A DNA stretch of 64,000 nt. Source: Thauera sedimentorum. Lineage in GTDB: Bacteria; Pseudomonadota; Gammaproteobacteria; Burkholderiales; Rhodocyclaceae. The notes under the pieces are model-generated. The model was not told the origin of the DNA. It searched no databases and saw nothing but the letters and a program-made list of their open reading frames with translations. The translations under genes were made by a program, and so were the position numbers. Location of the stretch: contig NZ_JACTAH010000001.1 of the NCBI RefSeq assembly GCF_014489115.1, positions 992,001 through 1,056,000 of the forward strand, given 5' to 3'. Shown piece after piece: positions 1 through 8,362 of this stretch; the first letter of the stretch is position 1; every line of letters begins with the position of its first letter.

Positions 1-1501
1 GCGGCAGCTTGACCGACAAGAAAGTGCGGGCCTCGCGGCCGTCGTGGGTCACGTTGTGTTCCTCGATCGCGACGCGCTCGCCCTGTTCGATCACCAGCCT
101 GTCGTTCTCCAGCAGGTTTTGGGCGGTGTCCGCGTCGAAGAAGGCGTCGTCGCCGCGCCCGATGACGGCATCGAGTTCGCAGCCGAACAGTTCGCGCACC
201 TGGCGGTTGGCGTAGCGATAGCGGTATTGGGGGTCCTTGATGTAGATGTAGGCTTCGACGCTATCCAGGATGGTGGCGAGTCTGTCCTCGCTCTCCCGCA
301 ATTTGCTGGCCTGCTGGCGCAGCGCCCCGCGCTGTGCGGAGTTCTCCTCGTGATAGGCGCGGAACAGGCGGCGGGACCATTGTGAAAAGAGCAGTGACCC
401 GCTCATGGCGATGAGCAGGACGACGCCGATGACGAGACCGAAGTTCAGCAGGCGGCCCCCGTTTACGGCCTCCGCGCTGAGGCGCTCGCGGGTGAGCTCG
501 TCGTGGAGTTCCTTCTCGGCGACCGTGGCGATCAGCGTCCAGTCCCAGGTCTCGGTCTTCTGTGCGAAAGCCAGTTTCGGTATCGAAGGACCTGCTTCCC
601 GCCCTGGCCATTCGTAACGCATTACCCCGCTGCCATCCCTGGCCTGGTCTACGATCACACCCAGCAGCTGTGCAACCGACGGCGGGATCTCGTCCAACCG
701 CTTGCCCTCCAGCTCGGGGGTGTCGGCCGACAGCAGCACGCGGCCGTCACGGTCGATCACCGAGAAACTCCCGCTGTCGCCAAATCGCAGGCTGCGCAGG
801 CGAGCCAGCACGGCGCGCTGTTGCCGGGCCTCCCATTCGTGGATGTAGTCACCGGTGCCGATCAGCCAGTCGAAGGGCTGGAAATGCCGGACGTAGGCAA
901 GCTTGTCCGCCATGCGCTCCGGGTCGTCCGGGCGGTACCAGCGGTAGCGGGAAAAGCTCTCCTCCCTTGGCTTGCGGGCCGCCTCGATGAGGCCGCGCAT
1001 GATGAAGTGACCGGTATCGTCGCGGTTGTCGGGCAACAGTCGGCCTTCCAGCTGCGGCGCGGTGGGCAGCAGGATGAAGCGGCCCTCCATGTCGTCGATG
1101 AAGTAGTAGCCGCGTCCGTCGAAGAAGCGCGCCGGACGCAGCGCCTCCACGATGAGCCGCCTGACGGCCTCGGGCGTGTGAGCTTCGGAAGCGCTCCGGT
1201 AAATGCCCTCGGCGATCGCTACCGCCTGATCGACTTGCCCCACCAGTTGGACGCGCAGCAGCTCTTCAGTGCCTGCGCGCGTGAAGCGCACATAGTCCAG
1301 TGCAAGGGCCATCTCCGATTGCAGGCGCTCGACCAGTTGCCGCGAAATGGCCTCGTCCAGGCGCTCGATGGACTGTTTCTGGTCGACCAGGTTCTGCCAG
1401 GTGAAGAAGCTGCCGAGCAACACCGTGAGCACGGTGACGATGGTCAGGGTGCCGAGCAGGTGGATGCGGGGAACGGTACGGGCTTTGTCGGAAAGGCTCA
1501 C
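1..1501 (-). CDS. Cache/PAS sensor protein, C-terminus cut by window edge
   Basis: The minus-strand frame is open from a GTG at 1501 (VSLSDKARTVP...) to the left edge, so the C-terminal part is missing. A first membrane segment lies near residues 12-35. Two Cache-type modules follow: the first contains GYYFIDDMEGRFILLP and GHFIMRG, the second FSVIDRDGRVLLSADTPELEG. A second membrane segment is near residues 345-365, followed by a PAS domain (ATILDSVEAYIYIKDPQYRYRYANRQV). This is a membrane receptor with periplasmic ligand-binding Cache domains. The output domain, probably GGDEF, EAL or a kinase, lies outside the window, so its activity cannot be named. A stop lies shortly upstream of the GTG; no strong ribosome binding site is visible. 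Confidence 0.85.
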   Translation of the reverse strand, partial: MSLSDKARTVPRIHLLGTLTIVTVLTVLLGSFFTWQNLVDQKQSIERLDEAISRQLVERLQSEMALALDYVRFTRAGTEELLRVQLVGQVDQAVAIAEGIYRSASEAHTPEAVRRLIVEALRPARFFDGRGYYFIDDMEGRFILLPTAPQLEGRLLPDNRDDTGHFIMRGLIEAARKPREESFSRYRWYRPDDPERMADKLAYVRHFQPFDWLIGTGDYIHEWEARQQRAVLARLRSLRFGDSGSFSVIDRDGRVLLSADTPELEGKRLDEIPPSVAQLLGVIVDQARDGSGVMRYEWPGREAGPSIPKLAFAQKTETWDWTLIATVAEKELHDELTRERLSAEAVNGGRLLNFGLVIGVVLLIAMSGSLLFSQWSRRLFRAYHEENSAQRGALRQQASKLRESEDRLATILDSVEAYIYIKDPQYRYRYANRQVRELFGCELDAVIGRGDDAFFDADTAQNLLENDRLVIEQGERVAIEEHNVTHDGREARTFLSVKLP

Positions 1502-1658
1502 TCGGCGGGCTCGCAGCGGATGCGTTTAGCACTAAAGGTATAGCGCAAGTCTAGCCCAGCGTAATCTTTCCGAAGTGACCGGCTTCACGTATCCAGATTG
1601 ATTGGCGCTTGTGCGGCAATTATGCCGGCGCCGGCAACTGGCCGGCGCGTGCGTGCGC

Positions 1659-2300
1659 TCAGCCCAGGGAGCGCAGACCGCCGGGCGTGCGGATCAGCGC
1701 CTCCAGCCCGGGGGCGCTGCCGGGCGCCGCGGCCTGGACGACGATGCGTTCGTCCGCCATGCCGATGGCGGCCAGCAGGCGGGTCATCCGCGCCGGCTCC
1801 GGGTGATGGATGAGCAGGCGTTCCAGCGACAGTCCGCTTTCTTCCATGCGGTCCGCCGGATGGACGTCCGCCGGCCATTCGATCAGCGCGGGGCCGACGC
1901 CGTCCACCGGCACCCGCCCATCGGCCGGGATGGTGATCAGCCATTCCAGCGCGCCGCGGCTCATCGCATCCACCGTGCCCAGGGTTTCCGTGCTGTGCCG
2001 GGCGGCGCTGCGGATGTCGTCCGCCCGCGCCACCCAGGCTGCCAGCGCGGGGGCGGCGCCGGCCGGGCGCTCGTCCAGACCGAACCAGCGCGGCCGGCCG
2101 GGTGCGGGCAAGTGCGGCGCGATGGCGATCACTTCCAGATAGGTCCGCCCGCCCAGGTTCAGCAGCAGGTTGTGCGTGCCCATGCGGGGATGCTCGCCGC
2201 CGGGCTGCGGTGTCACCCCGAGACGTTCGGCCACCCAGTCGGCCCCGGCTGCCAGCGTGGGGGCGGCAATCGCGAGATGGTCGATGCGGCAGGCGCTCAT
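1659..2300 (-). CDS. VOC / glyoxalase-like domain protein
   Basis: 213-residue cytosolic protein starting MSACRIDHLAIAAPTL, the typical opening of the vicinal-oxygen-chelate superfamily (DHLAIAAPTLAAGADWVAERLGV). The middle (GTHNLLLNLGGRTYLEVIAI) matches the second beta-strand set of the Glyoxalase_3 type, so dioxygenase- or isomerase-like chemistry on a small substrate is possible. It starts 7 bp after the stop of the upstream glutathione S-transferase gene, so the two are probably co-transcribed, which fits a detoxification role. The metal ligands cannot be assigned with certainty and the substrate is unknown. Confidence 0.8.
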   Translation of the reverse strand: MSACRIDHLAIAAPTLAAGADWVAERLGVTPQPGGEHPRMGTHNLLLNLGGRTYLEVIAIAPHLPAPGRPRWFGLDERPAGAAPALAAWVARADDIRSAARHSTETLGTVDAMSRGALEWLITIPADGRVPVDGVGPALIEWPADVHPADRMEESGLSLERLLIHHPEPARMTRLLAAIGMADERIVVQAAAPGSAPGLEALIRTPGGLRSLG

Positions 2301-2307
2301 GGCCGGC

Positions 2308-3003
2308 TCAGCGGTTCGGCTTGCGAAGGTCGGCGATCAGCGCCCCGGCAGCGAGGGCTTCCTGGTCGTGGCCTTCGTCGCGCCAGGGCTCGGCCAGCGC
2401 GGCAGCTTCCCATTCGCGCATCGCCGGCAGGCCCAGCAGTTGGTCGACGTAGGCGCGCGCGGGCGGCGACAGCGGCAGGTCGTAGGTCTGCACGCGGAAG
2501 GCGACCGGCGCGAAGAAGGCGTCCACCGCGGTGAAGCGCTCGCCGGTCAGGAAGGGGCCGCCAAAGCGCATCAAGCCTTCGCGCCACAACTCGTCCACGC
2601 GGTCGAGGTCATGGTGCAGGTCGGGGGCGACGGCGCGCATGCGGATGCGGAAGCCGCAATGCATCGGGCACTGCCCGCGCAAGGCGTTGAAGCCGCTGTG
2701 CATCTCGGCGGCCGCACAACGCGCCCAGGTGCGTGCGGCGGGGTCGGCCGGCCAGACGCCGGGGTGCTGTTCGGCCAGGTATTCGGCGATGGCCAGCGAG
2801 TCCCACACCAGCTGGCCGCCGTCATGCAGGCAGGGCACGCGCCCGTTGGGCGAGAAGGCGCGGAAGGCCGCCCAGTTGGAACCGGCCTCGAACGGGTGCA
2901 GGCTTTCGTCGAAATCGATGCCCAGCGCGCGCATCAGCACCCAGGGGCGCAGCGACCAGGACGAGTAGTTCTTGTTGCCAATGTGCAGGACGTAGCGGGA
3001 CAT
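2308..3003 (-). CDS. Glutathione S-transferase family protein
   Basis: 231 residues beginning MSRYVLHIGNKNYSSWSLRPW. The N-terminal thioredoxin-like domain has the NKNYSSWSLRPWVLM helix seen in one bacterial GST subfamily, then the cis-proline/glutathione-binding stretch GRVPCLHDGGQLVWDSLAIAEYLAE. The C-terminal all-helical domain includes ERFTAVDAFFAPVAFRVQTYDL. It probably conjugates or reduces electrophiles with glutathione in the cytoplasm. It is first in a two-gene unit with the downstream VOC protein (7-bp gap). Its start codon lies about 50 bp from a tandem REP array, so any promoter must lie in or beyond that array. Confidence 0.9.
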   Translation of the reverse strand: MSRYVLHIGNKNYSSWSLRPWVLMRALGIDFDESLHPFEAGSNWAAFRAFSPNGRVPCLHDGGQLVWDSLAIAEYLAEQHPGVWPADPAARTWARCAAAEMHSGFNALRGQCPMHCGFRIRMRAVAPDLHHDLDRVDELWREGLMRFGGPFLTGERFTAVDAFFAPVAFRVQTYDLPLSPPARAYVDQLLGLPAMREWEAAALAEPWRDEGHDQEALAAGALIADLRKPNR

Positions 3004-3054
3004 GGCTGCCTCTCTTGGTGGTGGCGGTTGCCGGGATCATACGCCGCTCCGCCG

Positions 3055-3421
3055 GCAGGAGCGGGCTTGCAGGCGATTGCGGCCTTCGTTCTTTCACCGG
3101 CCGCATCGCGGCCAAGGCCGCTCCTACAGGCCGCGTGGCCGGTTCTTCGGCGGTAGGAGCGGGCTTGCCCGCGATCGGGGCCTTCGTTCTCCCACCGGTC
3201 GCATCGCGGCCAAGGCCGCTCCTACAGGTGGCGCGGCCGGTTTTCCGGCGGTAGGAGCGGGCTTGCCCGCGATCGGGGCCTTCGATCATCCACCGGTCGC
3301 ATCGCGGCCAAGGCCGCTCCTACAGGTCGCGGGGCCGGTTTTCCGGCGGTAGGAGCGGGCTTGCCCGCGATTGCGGCGTCTGTTCATCCGCCGACGGCAT
3401 CGCGGCCAAGGCCGCTTCTAC
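3055..3421. repeat. 98-bp tandem REPIN array (about 3.75 units)
   Basis: Eight REP hairpins alternate between the GCGGGC-TT-GCCCGC type on the plus strand (starts 3055, 3153, 3251, 3349) and the GCGGCC-TT-GGCCGC type inverted (starts 3105, 3203, 3301, 3399). Both series repeat at exactly 98 bp, so the whole paired unit, linkers included, is duplicated in tandem. The first hairpin is degenerate (gcttgcaggcg) and the last carries one change (cttctac). This array fills the 414-bp gap between the GST gene and the Gate-domain gene; nothing else is visible there. The last copy supplies the stop codon of the gene at 3418. Confidence 0.95.
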
Positions 3422-4383
3422 GGAGTCTTCGCCGCGATGTCGGGGCTGGCGCGTTCGTTGCGCAGCAGGCGGGCCAGCGCCGCGGTGACCAGCACCGCAA
3501 AGGCCAGCCGTGCCCACAGGATGGCGGACAGGTCGGCGCCGATCAGCACGATCAGCAAGGTGTCCTCGATGAGGCTGTGGCACAGGCCGAGGAAACTCAT
3601 GGTGAGGAAGATGTCGCGGCGCGAGAGCTGGCCGGAGCGCGCTTCGCGGATCAGCAGGCCGGCGCCGAAGCTGATGCCCAGCGTGGCGCCGATGATGGTG
3701 ACGTTGGCCGCCTCGCGGCCGATGCCGATGACGCGCAGCAGCGGCGCGAGCAGCGCATGCATCAGGCGTTCGATGCCCAGCGCGCGCAGCAGGCGCAGCA
3801 GGGCCATCAGCGCGGCGATGATGAAGAACACCATGACCAGCATCTGTGCCTGTTCCAGTGCCCAGGCGGCCAGGGTGTCGGCCCGCGCGGCGGGCTGCCA
3901 CAGCAGGCGGGCCGGCTGCTGCAGGAAGTCGCCGGCGCGGTAGGCGAGGTTGAGCAGGGCGCCGAGCACCAGTGCGCCGCCCAGGCGCAGCGCCAGCGTG
4001 GCGCCCCAGGCCACGCCGGTGGCGCGCGCCACCGCGCCTTCCACCGGCAGCGAGTGCGCCACCAGGATCATCGTGCCTAGCACGCTGGCCTGCGCCACGG
4101 AAAGCGGCACGCTGGCCGCCACGTCCACGTACACCACCAGCGCGGTGTAGATGTTCACCAGCATGCCCGCCGCCCACACGATGCCCATCGCGTCCGGCAG
4201 ACCGACCAGCTGCATCAACGGCGACAGACCCTGCGCCAGCCAGGCGGTGGCACCGGCCATGTCCAGCGCCTTGACCACCACGAGCGCCGGCACCATGACG
4301 CGCAACAGGGTGAGGTAGACCCCGCCCACCTCGCGCAGGAAGCGGCCGGTGGCATGCAGCGCGGGGGCAAATCGGTGAAGCAT
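3418..4383 (-). CDS. Nucleoside-recognition (Gate) domain membrane protein
   Basis: 321 residues from ATG 4383 (MLHRFAPALHATGRFL), preceded by CAGGAG at good spacing; an upstream in-frame ATG at 4524 would lie in the AT-rich promoter region. Hydrophobic throughout, with about 8 membrane segments. It carries Gate-type helices (VVKALDMAGATAWLAQGLSPLMQLVGLP, and GIGREAANVTIIGATLGISFGAGLLI) as in spore-maturation/nucleoside-transporter-like proteins. It probably transports or gates a small molecule in the inner membrane; the substrate is unknown. It is divergent from an Lrp/AsnC regulator, its likely controller. Its TAG stop lies inside the last hairpin of the 98-bp REP array. Confidence 0.8.
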   Translation of the reverse strand: MLHRFAPALHATGRFLREVGGVYLTLLRVMVPALVVVKALDMAGATAWLAQGLSPLMQLVGLPDAMGIVWAAGMLVNIYTALVVYVDVAASVPLSVAQASVLGTMILVAHSLPVEGAVARATGVAWGATLALRLGGALVLGALLNLAYRAGDFLQQPARLLWQPAARADTLAAWALEQAQMLVMVFFIIAALMALLRLLRALGIERLMHALLAPLLRVIGIGREAANVTIIGATLGISFGAGLLIREARSGQLSRRDIFLTMSFLGLCHSLIEDTLLIVLIGADLSAILWARLAFAVLVTAALARLLRNERASPDIAAKTP

Positions 4384-4451
4384 GGTCAGGGCAACTCCTG
4401 CTGGACAAGGGTGCGGACGGATGGATTCATTGTATTCGGCGGGTGGATAAT

Positions 4452-4513
4452 AATTTCTCCTGAATCGGCGGACACTTTTCATAAAGTTTCCAAGATTCGA
4501 GCGTAGAGAAATT
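4452..4513. promoter_or_regulatory. AT-rich divergent region with inverted repeat, candidate Lrp/AsnC operator
   Basis: The 152-bp region between the Gate-domain gene and the Lrp-type gene contains a markedly AT-rich stretch in otherwise GC-rich DNA. AATTTCTC (4452-4459) is repeated inverted as GAGAAATT (4506-4513), with GAATC and GATTC nested inside. Regulators of the Lrp family often bind such AT-rich dyads next to their own gene. Operator function is inferred from position and symmetry only. Confidence 0.4.
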
Positions 4514-4535
4514 TTGTTTTTCAACGGAGCGCCGC

Positions 4536-5012
4536 ATGCCCGCCGAAACGCTGGACCGCCTGGATCGCCGCATCCTCGCCGAACTGCAGCAGGACTGCAG
4601 CCTGACCAACGCCGCGCTGGCCGAACGGGTGGGCTTGTCGCCGCCGGCCTGCCTCAAGCGGGTGCGCCGGCTCACCGAGCGCGGGGTGATCGCCCGCCAG
4701 GTGGCGCTGCTCGCGCCGGAAAAGCTCGGCCAGTGGCTGCACGTGGTGGTCGAGGTGCAGATGGAGCGCGACCGCAAGGATCTCTACCAGCAGTTCCTGC
4801 GCCGCGTGCACGCCGCGGCCGAGGTCAAGCAGTGCTACCAGGTGACCGGCGAGACCGACTTCGTGCTGATCGTGGTGGTGCCGGACATGGACGCCTACGA
4901 CCGCTTCTGCGACCGCGTGCTGTACGCCGACGGCAACATGCGCAAGTTCCGCACCATGGTCTCGCGCTTCCGCAACAAGTTCGACACCACGCTGGAGATC
5001 GACCACCCGTAG
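4536..5012 (+). CDS. Lrp/AsnC family transcriptional regulator
   Basis: 158 residues, the normal length for the family. The N-terminal winged helix-turn-helix is clear (LDRLDRRILAELQQDCSLTNAALAERVGLSPPACLKRVRRL), followed by the AsnC ligand-binding RAM domain (VQMERDRKDLYQQFLRRV... VKQCYQVTGETDFVLIVVVPDMDAYDRF). These proteins bind amino acids or related small molecules and form octamers. It is divergent from the Gate-domain membrane protein, so control of that gene and of itself is the simplest reading. The start follows CAACGGAGCGCCGC. Downstream is a tandem REP array. Confidence 0.93.
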   Translation: MPAETLDRLDRRILAELQQDCSLTNAALAERVGLSPPACLKRVRRLTERGVIARQVALLAPEKLGQWLHVVVEVQMERDRKDLYQQFLRRVHAAAEVKQCYQVTGETDFVLIVVVPDMDAYDRFCDRVLYADGNMRKFRTMVSRFRNKFDTTLEIDHP

Positions 5013-5059
5013 GCGCGCCCTTGGCCGCGACCGGGGGCCGCGGCAGACCAACCGCCGCA

Positions 5060-5455
5060 ATCGCGGGCAAGCCCGCTCCTACCGCAGGGAAACCGCCGGT
5101 GGAAATGTAGGAGCGGCCTTGGCCGCGATGCGGCGTGCGAAAGACCAAACGCCGCAATCGCGGGCAAGCCCGCTCCTACCGCAGGGGAACCGCCGGAGGC
5201 AATGTAGGAGCGGCCTTGGCCGCGATGCGGCGCACGCAAGGCCAAACGCCGCAATCGCGGGCAAGCCCGCTCCTGCCGCAGGGGAACCGCCGGGGGAAAT
5301 GCAGGAGCGGCCTTGGCCGCGATGCGGCGCACGCAAGACCAACCGCCGCAATCGCGGGCAAGCCCGCTCCTACCGCAGGGAAACCGCCGGTGGAAATGTA
5401 GGAGCGGCCTTGGCCGCGATGCGGCGTGCGCAAGACCAAACGCCGCAATCGCGGA
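5060..5455. repeat. 97-bp tandem REPIN array (about 4.1 units)
   Basis: REP hairpins alternate: inverted GCGGGC-type copies start at 5060, 5157, 5254, 5351 and a truncated one at 5448; direct GCGGCC-type copies start at 5107, 5204, 5301, 5398. Every step is exactly 97 bp, and linkers (GCAGGGAAACCGCCGG, CAAGACCAAACGCCGC) are conserved with few changes. The fifth unit is cut after ATCGCGG, two bases before the stop codon of the PAS-GGDEF gene. The array accounts for the 444-bp gap between the Lrp-type gene and that gene. Confidence 0.95.
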
Positions 5456-5456
5456 C

Positions 5457-8234
5457 TCAGGCGGGCGCGGACAGCAGCAGTTCGGCCTCCACCCGGTTGC
5501 GGCCGGCTTCCTTGGCGCGGTAGAGCGCGGCGTCCGCGCGGGCCAGCGGCAGGTCGCTGCCGGTGTCGCCGGGGTGCAGCAGGGTGATGCCGATGCTGAT
5601 GGTGACCTTCACCCGGGTCTCCCCGAGCTCGCACGGCGTTCCGGCGACCTTCAGGCGCAGGCGCTCGGCCAGCAGGCGCGCGCCGTCGGCGTCGGTGCCC
5701 GGTAGCAGGGCGGCGAACTCCTCGCCGCCCAGGCGGCCGAGCAGGTCGATGCGGCGCAGGCCGCTGCCGGCGATGTCGGCGAAGTGGCGCAATACCGCGT
5801 CGCCGGTGGCATGGCCGTGGCGGTCGTTGACCTGCTTGAAGTGGTCGATGTCTACCATCAGCAGCGCCGCCGGCGTGCCGAAGCGGCGGAAGCGGCCGAG
5901 TTCCTGGTCCACGCGCTCCAGGAAGTGGCGGCGGTTGGGCAGGCCGGTGAGGAGATCGGTGGTAGCCAGGCGGTGCAGTTCGCGCTCGCGCGTCTTGCGT
6001 TCGGTGATGTCGCGGTACAGCCACAGGTGGCCGAGGAAGCGCTCGCCATCCAGGATGGGCAGGCAGTCGCGCTCCAGCGCGCGGCCATCGGACATGAGCA
6101 GTTCCTCGCCCACCCGCGCCTCGCGGCGTTCCAGCAGCCGGGCGGTGCTCTCGGAGAACTGCTGCGGCGCGGCGAAGCGGCCGGTCGCACGGTCGAGCAC
6201 CTCGGCCGAGGGCGCACCGGTGAGCGTCTCGGGCGTGTCGAATGGGGCGAGCAGGTCGCAGAAGGTCTGGTTGGTGAGCAGGACCTTGCGCTGCTCGTCT
6301 TCCAGCAGGATGCCGCCGTGGAAGTTCTCGATCACCGTGGCCAGCCGCGCGCGGGCGGTGAGCAGGGCTTCCTCGGCGCGCTTGCGGGCGGAGATGTCGG
6401 TGTGTGTGCCGACCATGCGCACCGGCTCCTTGCCGTTCCACTGCACCACCTTGCCGCGGCTCTGCACCCACAGCCAGCCGCCGTCGGCGCAGCGGTAGCG
6501 GAACTCGGCCACGAAGACCTCGCCGCGCGCGAGCTGGCGGCGTACCGATTCGGTGGCCGGCTGCAGGTCGTCCGGGTGCAGCAGGTTCTGCCAGGTTTCG
6601 AAGGTGACCGGGAAGGCCTCTGCCGGATGGCCCAGCATGTGGAAGCTGCGCTCGTCCCAGAATACGGCGTTGGTGGGGATGTGCCAGTCCCACAGGCCGT
6701 CTTCCACCGCGGCGAAGGTGCTGCGGTAGCGTTCCTCGCTGGCGCGCAGTTCCAGTTCGACGCATTTGAGCGCGGTGACGTCCTGCACCGTGCCCAGCGC
6801 GGACACCAGCCGCCCGTGTTCGTCGCGCACCAGTTCGGCCATCTCGTGCACCCAGCGGGTCTCGCCATTGACCACGATGCGGTGTTCGATGTCGTAGGGG
6901 GCGCCAGCCAGCGCGGCGCGCCAGGCGGCATCGACCTCCGCGCGGTCGTCCGGGTGAACGTGCTCCAGGAAGGTGGGGTAGTCGGCCGGTGTGTCGGGCG
7001 GCAGGCCGAAGATGCGGTAGGTTTCCGCCGACCATTCCAGGCGCTTGTTGCGCGCGTCGACCTCCCAGCTGCCGAGCCGGGCGACCGACTGCGCGCGCCG
7101 CAGCATGTCTTCGGATACGCGCAGCGCCGCGGTGGCTTCGTCGATGCGCTGCAGCAGCCCCCGCCGGGTGGTGCGCAGCAGCCACAGCAGCAGGCCCTGA
7201 GACAGCAGATAGGCGCCGAACAGCATCGCGGCGGTCACGCGCTGGTGATCGCGCCAGGTGGCGAGCACCGCGGTCTTGTCGCGCCAGACCAGCACCGAAC
7301 CCACCGCCGCGCGGGCCGGATCGACCGAGCCGAGATAGTCGCGCAGCGGGAAGCGGGTCAGGTGCCAGTCCTTGCCTTCCCACCGCAGCACGTGGGAGAG
7401 GGTTTCCGCGGCCTGCAGACGGGGCAGGGCGGCGGCGGCCATCCAGGCGCGCACTTCGTCGCGCGAGGCCGCTTCCAGGTAGCACTTGCAGCCCTGTTCC
7501 TCGTGCGGGCCGTTGAGCGGGCGGAACTGGTTCCACACCGCGTCCTCAACGTGTTCCTGCTTGAGCAGTACCGCAAAACCCGCGCCCACCTGGCGGTCCA
7601 GCCGTTCGAGCTGCGTATCGAAGGAGGTGCCGGCTTCCAGCGCGCCGATGTAGCTGCGCGCGCCGTCGTCCGCGGTGGCCCACACCGGCACCACGCCGCG
7701 CACCCCGGAATAGATGCGCCCGGTCTCGAAGCCGACCCGCGCTTCGTGGTCGCGATTGACGTCCTCGATGATGTGGCGCAGGCCGTCCATGCGGTCGCCG
7801 AACTTCTGCGGGGTGTGCACCCGCAGGTAAGACAATGAACCCGGGCCGAACTGGAAGTGCAGCTGGCGCAGTCCGTACTGCTTCTGCATGTCGGACCAGG
7901 CCGGCGCGACATGGCGGTACAGCGCATCGCGCCACTGCGCCGCGCGCTCGCCGCCGGGGCCGCCGCCTTCCGCATCCACCGCGTCCTTGCCGCGCTGGAA
8001 CAGGCTGCGCACCTGCGGATCGGCCGCCACCATGGAGGCCAGGGTGAGCATCTGCTGCTGGAGGTCGGAAAGCGCTACTTCAAACGTGGTACGCAGCGCG
8101 CTCGACTCGTTGGCCAGGGCCTGGTCCAGTTCCTCGCGGTCGTGTTGCCACAGCAGTACGCCGAATGCGGCGTAGATCAGTGCCAGCAGGATGCTGGCGA
8201 GCGTGGCGACGACGGGGAAGGACAGACGGCGCAT
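5457..8234 (-). CDS. Membrane PAS-PAS-PAS-GGDEF diguanylate cyclase
   Basis: 925 residues from ATG 8234 (MRRLSFPVVATLAS), preceded by GCGGAG; an upstream ATG at 8264 is possible. A first membrane segment (about 7-28) is followed by a periplasmic Cache-like sensor of some 250 residues (LHFQFGPGSLSYLRVHTPQKFGDRM) and a second membrane segment (AMLFGAYLLSQGLLLWLL). Three PAS modules then lead to a C-terminal GGDEF domain with DLLTGLPNRRHF and an active GGEEF loop. The RRID inhibitory site lies five residues before GGEEF, so product feedback by c-di-GMP is likely. It makes c-di-GMP from GTP in response to an unknown periplasmic signal. Its stop abuts the truncated end of the 97-bp REP array. Confidence 0.93.
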   Translation of the reverse strand: MRRLSFPVVATLASILLALIYAAFGVLLWQHDREELDQALANESSALRTTFEVALSDLQQQMLTLASMVAADPQVRSLFQRGKDAVDAEGGGPGGERAAQWRDALYRHVAPAWSDMQKQYGLRQLHFQFGPGSLSYLRVHTPQKFGDRMDGLRHIIEDVNRDHEARVGFETGRIYSGVRGVVPVWATADDGARSYIGALEAGTSFDTQLERLDRQVGAGFAVLLKQEHVEDAVWNQFRPLNGPHEEQGCKCYLEAASRDEVRAWMAAAALPRLQAAETLSHVLRWEGKDWHLTRFPLRDYLGSVDPARAAVGSVLVWRDKTAVLATWRDHQRVTAAMLFGAYLLSQGLLLWLLRTTRRGLLQRIDEATAALRVSEDMLRRAQSVARLGSWEVDARNKRLEWSAETYRIFGLPPDTPADYPTFLEHVHPDDRAEVDAAWRAALAGAPYDIEHRIVVNGETRWVHEMAELVRDEHGRLVSALGTVQDVTALKCVELELRASEERYRSTFAAVEDGLWDWHIPTNAVFWDERSFHMLGHPAEAFPVTFETWQNLLHPDDLQPATESVRRQLARGEVFVAEFRYRCADGGWLWVQSRGKVVQWNGKEPVRMVGTHTDISARKRAEEALLTARARLATVIENFHGGILLEDEQRKVLLTNQTFCDLLAPFDTPETLTGAPSAEVLDRATGRFAAPQQFSESTARLLERREARVGEELLMSDGRALERDCLPILDGERFLGHLWLYRDITERKTRERELHRLATTDLLTGLPNRRHFLERVDQELGRFRRFGTPAALLMVDIDHFKQVNDRHGHATGDAVLRHFADIAGSGLRRIDLLGRLGGEEFAALLPGTDADGARLLAERLRLKVAGTPCELGETRVKVTISIGITLLHPGDTGSDLPLARADAALYRAKEAGRNRVEAELLLSAPA

Positions 8235-8362
8235 CGGATGGCTCCGCTGCAGGAAAATTAGCATTTTGCCTTATGACGTAGGGCACAGGAAGCGTACGCC
8301 TGTGGCTTGACGCCGCCGGCGCGGGCGCGGATCGTTGCGCTCTCGGCAAACGGAGGACGGGA

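Noticed and set aside
503-1543. Long plus-strand open frame opposite the first sensor gene
   Set aside because: It is a shadow: the minus strand encodes clear Cache and PAS motifs over the same bases, while the plus frame shows no domain.
5060-5455. Regular 97-bp repeats could be mistaken for a CRISPR array
   Set aside because: Whole units including linkers are repeated, there are no unique spacers, no cas genes are nearby, and each unit is a pair of REP hairpins.
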